Assembly (NCBI GenBank): GCA_002748265.1
Contig: PDRY01000015.1
Span: forward strand, 1-64,000
Direction: 5' to 3'
Origin: Rhodobacterales bacterium
GTDB taxonomy: Bacteria; Pseudomonadota; Alphaproteobacteria; Rhodobacterales; Rhodobacteraceae
DNA: 64,000 bases
Part shown: positions 41,047-51,051 of the stretch, piece by piece
Layout of the letters: the number at the start of each line of letters is the position of its first letter
Numbering within the stretch: the first letter of the stretch is position 1
Made by a program: the position numbers and the translations under genes
The notes under the pieces: model-generated
Database searches by the model: none
The model's input: the letters and a program-made list of their open reading frames with translations, nothing else
Told to the model about the DNA's origin: nothing

Positions 41047-42207
41047 TTAAGGCCGCTCGATTGCGATCGCGGTGCCTTCGCCGCCGCCGATGCAAATCGC
41101 AGCCACGCCGCGCTTGAGCCCACGCTTTTCCAGAGCGTTGAGCAGCGTCACGATGATCCGGGCCCCCGAGGCCCCGATGGGATGACCCAAAGCGCAGGCG
41201 CCGCCATTCACGTTCACCACATCGGGCGACAGACCCATCTCGTGCATGAAGGCCATGGGCACCACAGCGAAGGCCTCGTTCACCTCCCACAGGTCCACGT
41301 CGTCCTTGCTCCAGCCCAGCTTGTCGAGCAGCTTTTGCGCGGCGGGCACGGGCGCGGTGGAGAACCACGCGGGCGCCTGCGCATGGCTCGCATGACCCCG
41401 GATCCAGGCGCGCGGCGTCAGGCCGCTATCGGCGGAGGCCACGATCAGCGCCGCGCCCCCATCCGAAATCGAAGAGGAGTTCGCCGCTGTCACCGTGCCA
41501 TCCTTGCGGAAGGCCGGTTTCAGGTTCGGGATCTTGTCCGGACGGGCGGATTTGGGCTGTTCATCTTCCGAGATCGTGACGTCGCCCTTGCGGGTCTGGA
41601 TGGTCACCGGGGTGATTTCGCCTTCAAAGCGGCCCTCCTCGCGGGCCTCGTTCGCGCGGGCCAGAGACCGAATCGCATATTCGTCCTGCGCCTCGCGGGT
41701 GAACTGGTACTTCTCGGCGCAGTCTTCGGCAAAGGTGCCCATCAGGCGGCCCTTGTCATAGGCGTCTTCCAGACCGTCGAGGAACATGTGGTCAATCACC
41801 TGCCCGTGGCCGATGCGGGCACCGTCGCGCATCTTGGGCAGAAGGTAGGGCGCGTTGGTCATGCTCTCCATGCCGCCAGCGGCGATCACGGAATGGGTGC
41901 CAAGCGCGACCTGATCGAACGCGGCCATGGTGGTCTTCATGCCCGATCCGCACATCTTGTTCAGGGTGGTCGCAGGGACATCCTCGCCCAGCCCGGCGGC
42001 AAAGCCCGCCTGACGCGCGGGGGCCTGCCCCAGACCGGCGGGCAGCACACAGCCCATGATGACCTCATCAACGGTGCTCACGCCCGCCTGCTCCATCGCG
42101 GCCTTGATGGCAGCGCCGCCCAGGGCGGGGCTTTCGACCCCGGCGAATTCGCCCTGAAACCCGGCCATAGGGGTGCGGGCTGCCCCCGCGATCATCACGT
42201 CTTTCAT
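41047..42207 (-). CDS. Thiolase, acetyl-CoA C-acyltransferase
   Basis: A 386-residue thiolase. The catalytic Cys is in KMCGSGMKTT (near residue 88), followed by MEIMTNAP-like SMTNAPYLL, and the C-terminal pair NGGACALGHPIGASGAR supplies the second Cys/His region. Such enzymes condense or cleave acyl-CoA in beta-oxidation or polyhydroxyalkanoate paths; with no neighbour in those pathways the direction is open. GGAGGAG precedes the ATG at 42207. Confidence 0.93.
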   Translation of the reverse strand: MKDVMIAGAARTPMAGFQGEFAGVESPALGGAAIKAAMEQAGVSTVDEVIMGCVLPAGLGQAPARQAGFAAGLGEDVPATTLNKMCGSGMKTTMAAFDQVALGTHSVIAAGGMESMTNAPYLLPKMRDGARIGHGQVIDHMFLDGLEDAYDKGRLMGTFAEDCAEKYQFTREAQDEYAIRSLARANEAREEGRFEGEITPVTIQTRKGDVTISEDEQPKSARPDKIPNLKPAFRKDGTVTAANSSSISDGGAALIVASADSGLTPRAWIRGHASHAQAPAWFSTAPVPAAQKLLDKLGWSKDDVDLWEVNEAFAVVPMAFMHEMGLSPDVVNVNGGACALGHPIGASGARIIVTLLNALEKRGLKRGVAAICIGGGEGTAIAIERP

Positions 42208-42264
42208 GGAAATCTCCTCCTCTTTGAGGCTATCCATAGCGCGCAGGTCTCGCGGATACAGCCC

Positions 42265-42582
42265 CTAACTGCCGCGCCCCTCGGGCCCGGAGTAACGCCG
42301 CGTCACCTGAGCCACCGAAATCCGATACTGCGCAAAGAGCCCGCCCTGCCCCGCCGCCTGCGCGGCGCGGTGCCCGGCGTGGTTGCGCCAGCGTGCGACA
42401 GCCTCTTCGTCCTCGAAGAAGGACAGGGACAAGAGCTTGCCCGGCTCCGTCAGGCTTTCGAACCGCTCGACGGACAGGAAGCCGGGGATCTGGTCCAGCT
42501 CTGCGCGCAGGTTGGCGGCGCGGGTCATGTAGTCGCCGCGCCCCTCGGCCGTGGGCGTGACCTCGAAGATGACGGCGATCAT
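42265..42582 (-). CDS. Antibiotic-biosynthesis-monooxygenase-fold protein
   Basis: A 105-residue ABM-type dimeric ferredoxin-like protein (VIFEVTPTAEGRGDY, GFLSVERFESL, SFFEDEEAVARWRNHAGHRAAQ). Family members include heme-degrading enzymes and monooxygenases of unknown role. It starts with ATGA overlapping the NIPSNAP gene stop by 4 bases, so the two are coupled. Confidence 0.8.
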   Translation of the reverse strand: MIAVIFEVTPTAEGRGDYMTRAANLRAELDQIPGFLSVERFESLTEPGKLLSLSFFEDEEAVARWRNHAGHRAAQAAGQGGLFAQYRISVAQVTRRYSGPEGRGS

Positions 42583-42902
42583 GAGCGAGGTCCGTGGGGC
42601 GTTGAGACCAGCTTCAGGAATGTCCGGTCCTCTCGGCGGATGAAACGGCGCTCCTGCGCGAAGGCATAGTTTTCGCGGCCCAGCGGATCCTCGGCCAGCC
42701 GTGTGCGGTAGGCTTCATAGGCGGCCAGATCGGGCAGCGAATAGATCCCGTAAGCCAGCGTGCTGGAGCCTTCATGGGGGGCAAAATAGCCGATCAGATC
42801 GGCGCCGCAGCGCGGGATCGCCTGCCCCCAGTTGCGGGCATAGGTGGTGAAATCGGCCTTGGCCGTGGGCTCGATCTCATAGCGGATGATGCAGGTAATC
42901 AT
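42579..42902 (-). CDS. NIPSNAP-family protein
   Basis: A 107-residue protein with the ferredoxin-like NIPSNAP fold (MITCIIRYEIEPTAKADF; GADLIGYFAPHEG). Its function is unknown in bacteria. It is the first gene of a two-gene unit with the ABM-fold protein and lies 73 bases from a divergent ArsR-type regulator. Confidence 0.8.
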   Translation of the reverse strand: MITCIIRYEIEPTAKADFTTYARNWGQAIPRCGADLIGYFAPHEGSSTLAYGIYSLPDLAAYEAYRTRLAEDPLGRENYAFAQERRFIRREDRTFLKLVSTPHGPRS

Positions 42903-42974
42903 GAGGGCTCCTTTCAGATTGCTCCGCAGGGATAGCCGCTTGATCGGCACAAATGGTTCGGGCAGGATCGAACA

Positions 42975-43643
42975 ATGCAACATGGCCCCGATATCGCCCG
43001 CATCGCCGCCCTGATCGGAGACCCCGCCCGCGCCCGGATGCTGACCGCCCTGATTGGCGGGCAGGCCCTGACTGCGCGCGAGCTGGCCGAAGAGGCAGGC
43101 GTGACGCCGCAAACCGCCTCCAGCCATCTGAGCCAGCTTCGCGAAGGCGGGCTGATCTGCGAGCGCAAGCAGGGCCGCCACAAATACGTGGCGCTCGCCG
43201 GGACCGAGGTCGCCGCGACGCTGGAGGCTCTGATGGGGCTCGCCGCCCGATCCGGGCATCTGCGCCACCGCCCCGGCCCGCGCGATAAAGACCTGCGCGC
43301 GGCGCGGTCCTGCTATCGCCACCTTGCGGGTCGCGCGGGCGTGACCTTGCGCGACAGCCTGAGCACTGCGGGGCATCTGGCAACCCATGGGGACGGGCTG
43401 ATCCTGACGGCGGACGGCCTTTCGCGGCTCAGGCAGGCAGGCCTGGCCGTGCCTGAGGGCCTGACCGGGCGCGACTGCCTGGACTGGAGCGAGCGGCGCA
43501 GCCATATCGGCGGCGCTTTGGGCCGGGCGCTTCTGTCAGAGATGCGGGGCGCGGGGTGGCTCCGGCCAGCGGATGGCAGCCGGGTGATCGCCTTCACCCC
43601 CGAGGGCGCGCAGCGCTTCGCGCGCGCGTTTCCGCCCGCTTAG
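42975..43643 (+). CDS. ArsR-type winged-helix transcriptional regulator with extended C-terminus
   Basis: A 222-residue protein. Residues ~5-80 are an ArsR/SmtB winged helix (ARARMLTALI, LTARELAEEAGVTPQTASSHLSQL). The C-terminal ~130 residues are an extra domain with several Cys/His (SCYRHLAGRAG, DCLDWSERRSH) and no recognised metal motif. It is divergent from the NIPSNAP-ABM pair and likely controls it. Its stop overlaps the hspQ gene by 4 bases. Confidence 0.88.
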   Translation: MQHGPDIARIAALIGDPARARMLTALIGGQALTARELAEEAGVTPQTASSHLSQLREGGLICERKQGRHKYVALAGTEVAATLEALMGLAARSGHLRHRPGPRDKDLRAARSCYRHLAGRAGVTLRDSLSTAGHLATHGDGLILTADGLSRLRQAGLAVPEGLTGRDCLDWSERRSHIGGALGRALLSEMRGAGWLRPADGSRVIAFTPEGAQRFARAFPPA

Positions 43644-43966
43644 TTCAGATGAACATGCAGCGGGTAGGCGCCGTCTTCGAAGGGGCCGAACATGTCGGGC
43701 AGATCGGGATGGCCGACCGGCTCTCCGGAATAGTCGGGCAGAAGGTTCTGCTCCGACACATAGGCGACGTAGTAGCTCTGATCGTTCTCGGCCAGCAGGT
43801 GATAGAACGGCTGATCCTTCGAGGGACGCATGTCCTCGGGGATGGATTCATACCATTCCTCGGTATTGGCGAATTTCGGATCCACGTCGAACACCACCCC
43901 CCGGAAGGGGTGCTTCCGGTGTCGGACCACCTGGCCCAAATGGTATTTCGCGCGGGTCGAGAACAT
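43640..43966 (-). CDS. hspQ: Heat-shock protein HspQ
   Basis: A 108-residue protein of the HspQ/YccV family, which stimulates Lon-type proteolysis in enterobacteria. It has GQVVRHRKHPFRGVVFDVDP and the WYESIPEDMRPSKDQPFYHLL block, both family signatures. It overlaps the convergent ArsR-type gene by 4 bases. Confidence 0.93.
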   Translation of the reverse strand: MFSTRAKYHLGQVVRHRKHPFRGVVFDVDPKFANTEEWYESIPEDMRPSKDQPFYHLLAENDQSYYVAYVSEQNLLPDYSGEPVGHPDLPDMFGPFEDGAYPLHVHLN

Positions 43967-44049
43967 GTCATGTCACCTTTCGGGCCCCTTCCTAGCCGTT
44001 TCGGGCCGAGAATGTCCACGACGCGGACCCGAATCGGGAGAAACAAACT

Positions 44050-44931
44050 GTGACCCTTGCCCTGACAGTGTTGGAAATCGTCGCACCTGTATTCGTTCTG
44101 GCGGCCATCGGGTTCATCTGGGTCAAGACCGGGCACGACTACCGGATGGAGTTCGTCACCCGTCTGACCATGACCCTTTCGGTGCCCTGCCTGATCTTCG
44201 TCGCGCTGATGAAGACAGAGATCGACCCCAAAGCGCTTGCCGATCTGACGCTGGCCAGCCTGGCCTCCTACGCGGCGGTCACGGCGATCTTTGCCGGGCT
44301 GCTGGCCGCGGCGGGCCTGAGCCAGCGCACCTTCCTCGCCCCTCTGGTCTTTGGCAACACCGGAAATCTGGGCCTGCCGCTGGCGATCTTTGCCTTTGGC
44401 GACACCGGGCTGGGGCTGGCTGTGGTGGTGTTTGCCGTGATGGCGGTGCTCAGCTTCACCTTTGGGGTCTGGCTGGTGTCCGGCGGCGGATCCCTGATGA
44501 AGGTCGTCAAAGAGCCCCTGGTGGGCGCCACGCTCGCCGGGGCGCTGTTCCTCTGGCAGGGCTGGGAAACTCCGCGCGTCGTCACCAACACGCTGGAGCT
44601 GATCGGCCAGATGGCGATCCCGCTCATGCTCATCACCCTGGGCGTGGCCATCGCCCGGCTGCACATCGCCGGGATCGGGCGGGCGGTTCTGCTGTCGGCC
44701 GTGAAGCTGGTGATCTGCGCCGCGATCCCCTGGGTGATCGGCGGCTGGATGGGGCTGGACGATATGGCGCGCGCGGTGCTGACCGTGCAGATCGCAACCC
44801 CGGTGGCCGTGACCTCCTACCTGCTGGCCGAGAAATACGGCGCGGACGCGCAATCGGTGGCCGGACTGGTCGTCACATCGACCCTGCTGTCGGTTCTCGG
44901 ATTGCCGCTCATTCTGGCTTTCGTCCTGTGA
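44050..44931 (+). CDS. AEC-family transporter
   Basis: A 293-residue inner-membrane protein with about nine or ten helices, of the auxin-efflux-carrier type. FGNTGNLGLPLAIF contains the discontinuous helix motif. Bacterial members export or import dicarboxylates and related acids. The substrate is unknown. It starts at GTG with GGGAG upstream. Confidence 0.85.
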   Translation: MTLALTVLEIVAPVFVLAAIGFIWVKTGHDYRMEFVTRLTMTLSVPCLIFVALMKTEIDPKALADLTLASLASYAAVTAIFAGLLAAAGLSQRTFLAPLVFGNTGNLGLPLAIFAFGDTGLGLAVVVFAVMAVLSFTFGVWLVSGGGSLMKVVKEPLVGATLAGALFLWQGWETPRVVTNTLELIGQMAIPLMLITLGVAIARLHIAGIGRAVLLSAVKLVICAAIPWVIGGWMGLDDMARAVLTVQIATPVAVTSYLLAEKYGADAQSVAGLVVTSTLLSVLGLPLILAFVL

Positions 44932-45022
44932 CAGGCGTTCCCAAACGGGGCCAGTTGCGTTAGACTTACCTCAAAACAAGCCGTGCCACCAAAGGCGCGA
45001 GCATCACAATCGAGGCAGTCCC

Positions 45023-45607
45023 ATGAGCAGAGCCATCCGTGCGCTGATCCTTTTGTTGCTTGTCGCGAGCTGCGGCAGCCGGAACTACTCCGCCCCGCGA
45101 GAGCTGGATAATGCGTGTTCCATCGTCAACCAGCACCCCGACTACCTGCGCGCCTTCAAGGCAACGCAGCGCAAATGGGACGTGCCGGTGCCCGTCATCA
45201 TGGCGATCATCTATCAGGAAAGTAAGTTCATCGGGAACAACCGCCCGCCGCACCGCTATGCCCTAGGGGTGATCCCGGTGGGGCGGCAGAGCTCGGCCTA
45301 CGGCTATAGCCAGGCGCTCGATGGCACCTGGGAAGAGTATCAGGACGATCACGGAGGCCGCCGCGCCCGCCGCGACAATATCCGCGATGCGACCGATTTC
45401 ATGGGCTGGTACATGGCCCAAAGCCGCGACCGGCTGGGCATCCCCATGACCAATGCGCGCAACCATTACCTTGCCTATCACGAAGGCCGCTCCGGCTATG
45501 CACGGGGCAGCTACAACTCCAAGGGTTGGCTGCTGCGGATCTCGCAAGAGGTCGCGGACCGGGCCGTGCTCTACGACGTGCAGCTTCGCCAGTGCGGGAA
45601 GCTCTGA
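45023..45607 (+). CDS. Lytic transglycosylase-like lipoprotein (SLT fold)
   Basis: A 194-residue envelope protein with signal peptide and lipobox LLLVASCGS. The SLT signature IMAIIYQESKF gives the catalytic Glu near residue 67, followed by SAYGYSQALDGTW and the helix ARNHYLAYHEG. It cleaves peptidoglycan glycan strands. The next gene overlaps by 16 bases. Confidence 0.88.
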   Translation: MSRAIRALILLLLVASCGSRNYSAPRELDNACSIVNQHPDYLRAFKATQRKWDVPVPVIMAIIYQESKFIGNNRPPHRYALGVIPVGRQSSAYGYSQALDGTWEEYQDDHGGRRARRDNIRDATDFMGWYMAQSRDRLGIPMTNARNHYLAYHEGRSGYARGSYNSKGWLLRISQEVADRAVLYDVQLRQCGKL

Positions 45608-46149
45608 TCTTTCTGGCGCTTGCGCTTCCGGCGCAGGCGCAGGAAGTGACCGAAGGCGAGACGCTTGCCTTCCGGCTCGCGTTTGACGATTGCATGGGCC
45701 ATGTCCTCGCAGGCGCCGAGCCCTTCACGGACCTGCCACAAATCCCGCTGACCGACGAGGCCCGAAGCACCCTGCCTCGCGGCGCCCGCCATCCCGGCGT
45801 GACCACCCACCATCTCTGGTCCGATCGCTACACGGCGATCTGGGGGCAGGACGACAACGCTCGGCTGTGCATGATCTTGTCGAATGGTGCCTCCGACGCG
45901 CCCATGCAGTTGCTGGTGGACCCGGATGGCTTTCTGGACCGCGTGAGCGCGCGGGCGGATCAGATCGGGCTCACCGAGCATGAACTGCCCGAAACCTTCA
46001 CCCCGCTGGCCACGACCTCGTGGCACGAGCCCGGCCCGCTGCAAGGCGGCCTGCGGCTGACGATCATGCCCACCGGGGACAAAGGCGGGCTCAGCGATGC
46101 GGGTCTGATTATCGTGGCGGCCCCGATCCCGGAGCCGCCCTCCTCCTGA
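45592..46149 (+). CDS. Hypothetical periplasmic protein
   Basis: A 185-residue protein with a short signal peptide (REALIFLALALPAQAQ, cleaved after AQA). The body has two cysteines (DDCMGH, RLCMIL) but no recognised domain. The start GTG at 45592 lacks a clear ribosome binding site; it overlaps the transglycosylase stop by 16 bases, so coupling is likely. It may partner with that enzyme (inferred from position). Confidence 0.6.
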   Translation: MREALIFLALALPAQAQEVTEGETLAFRLAFDDCMGHVLAGAEPFTDLPQIPLTDEARSTLPRGARHPGVTTHHLWSDRYTAIWGQDDNARLCMILSNGASDAPMQLLVDPDGFLDRVSARADQIGLTEHELPETFTPLATTSWHEPGPLQGGLRLTIMPTGDKGGLSDAGLIIVAAPIPEPPSS

Positions 46150-46159
46150 GCCGCAGGCG

Positions 46160-46768
46160 TCAGTCGTTCAGACCGCGGCGGCGCATCTCGTTCTGGATGT
46201 TGAACTTGATCTCATTGATCCCGCCGCCCTTGGTCAGATCACCCAGGATCACCGTGGTCTGCTGGCCGGTCTCATCGGTCACGATCCACTGCCGCAGCTC
46301 GGTCGGGTTGGAGGTGTAGACCATCTGGATGTTCCCGTATTCGGGATGCTCCGGGTCCTGGGCCTTCACCGTGGTGCGGGTGCCGTCGCTGGTATGGCCC
46401 GTGACCATTCCCGCGCGGCCCAGGTTCACGTTCCGCTCAAGGATGATGCTCAGCGGCGTCTGGTTCAGAGGATACCGCTCCACGCCCCGGTCACTCTTGG
46501 GGTCGAACACGGCCACCTGACCGCCCCCGGCCACAACCAGAGCCTGTTCAGGCGGGTTGTATTCAAACCGCACACGGCCCGGACGTTTGATGTAGATCGT
46601 GCCCGTGGAGAGCGTCCCATCCGGGTTGATCTGCGTGAATTCCCCGGTCGCGGTGGAGAACCCGTTCAGGTAGCTGGAGATCGCATTCAGGCTCAGCGCC
46701 TGTGCCATGGCCCCGGCAGGCAGAAGAGCAGCGGTCGCACAGGCGGCGATGAAATGGCGGCGGTTCAT
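46160..46768 (-). CDS. lolA: Outer-membrane lipoprotein carrier LolA
   Basis: A 202-residue periplasmic protein. It has a Tat-like leader (MNRRHFIAACATAALL) and the LolA fold (GEFTQINPDGTLSTG, RPGRVRFEYNPPE), which ferries lipoproteins from LolCDE to the outer membrane. Start ATG at 46768. It is downstream of ftsK by 184 bases with no clear terminator between. Confidence 0.9.
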   Translation of the reverse strand: MNRRHFIAACATAALLPAGAMAQALSLNAISSYLNGFSTATGEFTQINPDGTLSTGTIYIKRPGRVRFEYNPPEQALVVAGGGQVAVFDPKSDRGVERYPLNQTPLSIILERNVNLGRAGMVTGHTSDGTRTTVKAQDPEHPEYGNIQMVYTSNPTELRQWIVTDETGQQTTVILGDLTKGGGINEIKFNIQNEMRRRGLND

Positions 46769-46952
46769 GGGCAAACCCTTTCGTGTCGTTTCGAGCAAGA
46801 GATAGGCACAGCCCGCCCAAAACCCCAGCGTTAAGCGATAGCGCCCCGCGGCAAACCGCTCACAAGGCGTCCTGCTATGCGAAAACCGGACAGGCGCGAA
46901 ACCCGCGCGGGTACGTCATATGCCCCGCCGCATGCTGGCGCATTGCCGAGGC

Positions 46953-49712
46953 TCACGCCACCTCGGGCACCAGCACCTCGCGCTTGCCGACATGGTTGGC
47001 CGACGACACGACGCCCTCGTCCTCCATCTGCTCGACCAGCCGCGCGGCCTTGTTGTAGCCGATGGCCAGCTTCCGCTGGATATAGGACGTGGAACACTTC
47101 CGGTCCTTCGCGACGATCTGCACCGCCTGATCGTAAAGCGCATCCTCGCCGTTTGTGTTCCCGCCCAGACCCAGCACGGCGTCGATGTCGCTGGCTTTCT
47201 CGTCCTCGGGTCCATCGACCACGCCCGATTTGTAATCCGGCGGCCCGTATTGCTTGAGGTAGGAGACGATCTCTTCCACCTCTTCGTCGCTCACGAAGGG
47301 ACCGTGCACGCGGGTGATCTTCGCCCCGCCCGCCATGTAGAGCATATCGCCCATGCCCAGAAGCTGCTCTGCCCCTTGCTCCCCAAGGATCGTGCGGCTG
47401 TCCACTTTCGACGTGACCGAGAACGAAATCCGCGTGGGGAAGTTCGCCTTGATCGTACCGGTGATGACATCGACCGAAGGCCGCTGCGTCGCCATGATGA
47501 TGTGGATCCCCGAAGCCCGCGCCATCTGCGCCAGACGCTGGATGCAGGCTTCGATCTCTTTGCCCGCGACCATCATCAGGTCGGCCATCTCGTCGACGAT
47601 GACGACGATATAGGGCATGCGCTCGGGGGTCAGCTCTTCGGTCTCGAAGACCGGATCGCCGGTTTCCTCGTCAAAGCCGGTCTGCACCGTGCGCGAGAAC
47701 GTCTCGCCCTTGGCAAGCGCATCCTTCACGCGGGCGTTGTAGCCGTCGATGTTCCGCACGCCCATCTTGGACATCTTGCGGTACCGCTCTTCCATCTCGC
47801 CGACGGTCCATTTCAGGGCGACGACGGCCTTCTTGGGATCGGTCACCACGGGCGACAGCAGGTGCGGGATGCCGTCATAGACGGACAGTTCCAGCATCTT
47901 GGGGTCGATCATGATCAGGCGGCATTCCTCGGGCGACAGCTTGTAGAGCAGGCTGAGGATCATGGTGTTGATCGCCACGGATTTCCCCGAACCGGTCGTC
48001 CCCGCGATCAGAAGGTGGGGCATCTTGGCCAGGTTGGCGATCACCGGATCGCCGCCGATATCCTTGCCCAAGGCGAGCGGCAGCGCCTGCGTGCCGTCTC
48101 CGAAATCGCGGTGGCTGAGCATCTCGCGCAGCACCACCATCTCGCGTTTTTCGTTGGGCAGTTCGATCCCGATGACAGAGCGCCCCGGCACCGTGGACAC
48201 ACGGGCCGACAGCGCCGACATGGAGCGCGCGATGTCGTCCGACAGACCGATCACGCGGGACGCCTTAAGGCCGGGCGCGGGCTCCAGCTCATACATGGTG
48301 ACAACCGGACCGGGGCGGACGGACACGATGTCGCCCTTCACGCCGTAGTCATCCAGCACCGTCTCCAGCATCCGGGCGTTTTCTTCCAGGGCCTCGTCGC
48401 TCAGGACGTGACGCTCAACCGTGCCGGGGCTGGCCAGCAGGCTCAGCGGAGGCGTCTCATAGTCATCGCCGTTACCCTCGTCGAACTGAAGCTGCGGCTG
48501 CGCTTCGGCCTTGGCGCGGGTGGACACGGCGGCAGGCTTGCGCGCCGGGTGCTGCACCTTGGCGCGCTGCACGGGGGCTGCAGTCGGGGCCTGCTCTTCG
48601 GGCTCGTGGTGTTCCTCGAACAGCGCGACCGCATCGTCGTCCTCGATGACCTCCGGCGTGGCGGGCGCGGTGCGCGCAACCAGAGGCTGCGGCCCCGCAA
48701 GGCGCGCCATGGTCGCACCGGTCAGGGTCGGTTCAATCCGGCCATCGGCTTTCGGCGCAGGCGCGGCGGCGGTCAGCTGCGGGCTGCGCACACGGGCGCG
48801 AATGGCATCGTTGATACGGGCGCGAATGCGAGCCTCGTCGGGGGCCTCGACATCTTCGGGCAGCTCCGAAAGGTCAGGCTCCACCAGTTCGGGCTCCGGC
48901 AGAGGCTCCGGCGTGCGCAAACGCAGGCGGCCCAGCAGGCCGGGGCGCGCGGTTTCCAAATCGTCGTCATCCTCGTCAAGCAGGGTCGGCTCCGCGCGGT
49001 TGACCCGGCTTTTTTCGGCGCGGGAGGCGGCGCGGTCGCGAGCGGCACCCGCCGCGCGCATCGAAACCTCGGCCCCCATGCCCAAGGCCCGGCGCATCGC
49101 GGCATACAGCAAGATGACCCCGATCAGGCCCAGCCTCATACCGCGCTTGACCTCTGCCCAGGTGAACCCGAGCACGAACAATCCAAGCACCACCACGACG
49201 GCGCCAGAGAGCAGGGACCAGATCTTGACCGCAACCCCGGCACCCAGCGGCACCAGCGTCAGCAGCATCGACAGGACGGTATCCCCGAACAGCCCGCCCA
49301 TCCCAAAGGAATGGGTCCACCAGTCGGCCCGCACGAGCGTGGACGCATAGATGGACAGGACTGCGATTGCGATCGGAGCAAAGATCACCCGGCCGAACAT
49401 GCGGTCATCCCCGTAATGGAACGCCAGCCGCAGGCCCCAGGCCATCAGCACAAAGCTGACACCCCACGCGCCCATCCCGGCAATCATCATCAGCGGCGCG
49501 GCGACCAGGGCCCCCGGATTGCCCAGCCAGTTGCGGATCGGCGCATCACTGGCCGATGCCCAGGACGGATCGGACGGCGCATAGGACCACAGCGCAAGCG
49601 CCAGAATGGCGCCGAGCGCGACCATGGTCAGCCCGGCCAGTTCCTTGCCGCGTTTTTCAATCGCGGCCTGCATGTTGCTGTCGAAGAGCGGATCGCGTGT
49701 CGAATAGGCCAT
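46953..49712 (-). CDS. ftsK: DNA translocase FtsK
   Basis: A 919-residue septal DNA pump. Four to five membrane helices occupy residues ~25-200, then a Pro/Glu-rich linker, then the RecA-like motor with Walker A GTTGSGKS and Walker [12 protein letters not shown], and a C-terminal gamma winged helix ([20 protein letters not shown]) that reads KOPS/FRS-type DNA signals. The linker is shorter than in E. coli. It ends 184 bases before lolA. Confidence 0.97.
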   Translation of the reverse strand: MAYSTRDPLFDSNMQAAIEKRGKELAGLTMVALGAILALALWSYAPSDPSWASASDAPIRNWLGNPGALVAAPLMMIAGMGAWGVSFVLMAWGLRLAFHYGDDRMFGRVIFAPIAIAVLSIYASTLVRADWWTHSFGMGGLFGDTVLSMLLTLVPLGAGVAVKIWSLLSGAVVVVLGLFVLGFTWAEVKRGMRLGLIGVILLYAAMRRALGMGAEVSMRAAGAARDRAASRAEKSRVNRAEPTLLDEDDDDLETARPGLLGRLRLRTPEPLPEPELVEPDLSELPEDVEAPDEARIRARINDAIRARVRSPQLTAAAPAPKADGRIEPTLTGATMARLAGPQPLVARTAPATPEVIEDDDAVALFEEHHEPEEQAPTAAPVQRAKVQHPARKPAAVSTRAKAEAQPQLQFDEGNGDDYETPPLSLLASPGTVERHVLSDEALEENARMLETVLDDYGVKGDIVSVRPGPVVTMYELEPAPGLKASRVIGLSDDIARSMSALSARVSTVPGRSVIGIELPNEKREMVVLREMLSHRDFGDGTQALPLALGKDIGGDPVIANLAKMPHLLIAGTTGSGKSVAINTMILSLLYKLSPEECRLIMIDPKMLELSVYDGIPHLLSPVVTDPKKAVVALKWTVGEMEERYRKMSKMGVRNIDGYNARVKDALAKGETFSRTVQTGFDEETGDPVFETEELTPERMPYIVVIVDEMADLMMVAGKEIEACIQRLAQMARASGIHIIMATQRPSVDVITGTIKANFPTRISFSVTSKVDSRTILGEQGAEQLLGMGDMLYMAGGAKITRVHGPFVSDEEVEEIVSYLKQYGPPDYKSGVVDGPEDEKASDIDAVLGLGGNTNGEDALYDQAVQIVAKDRKCSTSYIQRKLAIGYNKAARLVEQMEDEGVVSSANHVGKREVLVPEVA

Positions 49713-49722
49713 GCTTGTCTCC

Positions 49723-50889
49723 TCAGTCGTACAGACAGGCGCGCAGGGCGGTCAGCGCGCGCTCCATCTCGTCTTTGGGGGCAACCATGGCCGCCCGGAT
49801 ATAGGATGCGCCGGGGTTCCCGGCTTTGGTGTCTCGGCTCAGATAGGCGCCGGGAAGAACCCGCACGCCCGTGTCTTGCCACAGCTTGAGCGCTGCGGCC
49901 TCGCCGTCTTCGACGGGCAGCCACAGGAAGAACCCGGCCTCCGGGCCCTGATAGCCCGGCACACCGTTCAGGATGCGGTCGGCACTGGCGAACTTCTCCT
50001 GGTAGAGCGCGCGGTTTTCCGTGACATGGGCGTCATCCGCCCAAGCCCGCGCGGCCACGGCCTGAAGCGGGCCCGGCAGCGGCGCACCGGCATAGGCGCG
50101 CAACTGGCGGATGCGGCGGATGCTTTCGGAACCGCCCGCGACGAAGCCTGACCGCAGACCGGGCAGGTTCGAGCGTTTCGATAAGGAATGGAACGCAAGC
50201 GCGCGTTCGGGATCTGCGCCCATGCCCTGCGCGACCTCCAAAATGCCCGGAGGCGGAGCGTCGCGGTAGATCTCGGCGTAGCATTCATCCGCGAATACGC
50301 GGAAATCATACTGTTCGGCCAGTTCCAGCAGGTCGCGCAGATAGGCGCTATCAGCCACCGCGCCCTGCGGGTTTGAGGGCGAGCAGATGTAAGCGATCCG
50401 GGTGGCATTGAGCACATCGGCGGGCAGGCTGCGATAGTCGGGCAGAAAACCCGTCTCGCGCGTGGCGGGGACGTAGTGAGGGGTCGCCCCCACCGACAGC
50501 GCCGCCACCGCATAGACCTGATAGAACGGGTTGGGCATCAGCACCGTGCCCGCGCCTTCGGGGCAAAGCGCCATCATGGCGTTGTAGAGCCCCTCGCGCG
50601 TGCCATTGAGCGCCATCAGGCGATCCTGCGCCAAATCAACGCCATAGCGCCGGGCCAGATAGCCCTGAATGGACTCAAGCAGGGCCGGACTGCCGTCATT
50701 GGGCGGGTATTTCGCAAACTGCGCGGTATTGGCGGCGATCTCGTCTCCGACCCAATCGGGGAAAGGGTGACGCGGCTCGCCAATGCTCATCGCCATCACC
50801 TCGCCGCCGGGCTGGTGGTGATCGAGCAAAGCCCGCAGACGCGGGAAAGCATATGCCGGTAGGTCCGAAAACCGCTCGGGGAACATCAT
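49723..50889 (-). CDS. PLP-dependent aminotransferase, class I/II
   Basis: A 388-residue fold-type I aminotransferase. [26 protein letters not shown], the PLP-lysine in [15 protein letters not shown] (residues ~240-254) and YIRAAMVAP near the C-terminus match the DapC/succinyl-DAP aminotransferase-like branch. Start taken at ATG 50889 with GAGG 5 bases away. It sits 10 bases upstream of ftsK. Confidence 0.88.
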   Translation of the reverse strand: MMFPERFSDLPAYAFPRLRALLDHHQPGGEVMAMSIGEPRHPFPDWVGDEIAANTAQFAKYPPNDGSPALLESIQGYLARRYGVDLAQDRLMALNGTREGLYNAMMALCPEGAGTVLMPNPFYQVYAVAALSVGATPHYVPATRETGFLPDYRSLPADVLNATRIAYICSPSNPQGAVADSAYLRDLLELAEQYDFRVFADECYAEIYRDAPPPGILEVAQGMGADPERALAFHSLSKRSNLPGLRSGFVAGGSESIRRIRQLRAYAGAPLPGPLQAVAARAWADDAHVTENRALYQEKFASADRILNGVPGYQGPEAGFFLWLPVEDGEAAALKLWQDTGVRVLPGAYLSRDTKAGNPGASYIRAAMVAPKDEMERALTALRACLYD

Positions 50890-51051
50890 CGCTGCCTCAT
50901 GGTTTGGGGTCTTTTGCCCCATATTGATCAGCAGCATACCGCCGATAGGCGCGACCTGTCCAGCCGGACGGGCACGAAAGGCGGCGAAACTGTGGCCGGG
51001 ATGTCTATGGGGCTCACGGAGCAGTGCCGCCCCGTGCCCGCTGGCCGCCGC

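Noticed and set aside
46920-49889. 989-residue plus-strand ORF opposite ftsK
   Set aside because: Antisense shadow; low-complexity Arg/His/Gly sequence with no family.
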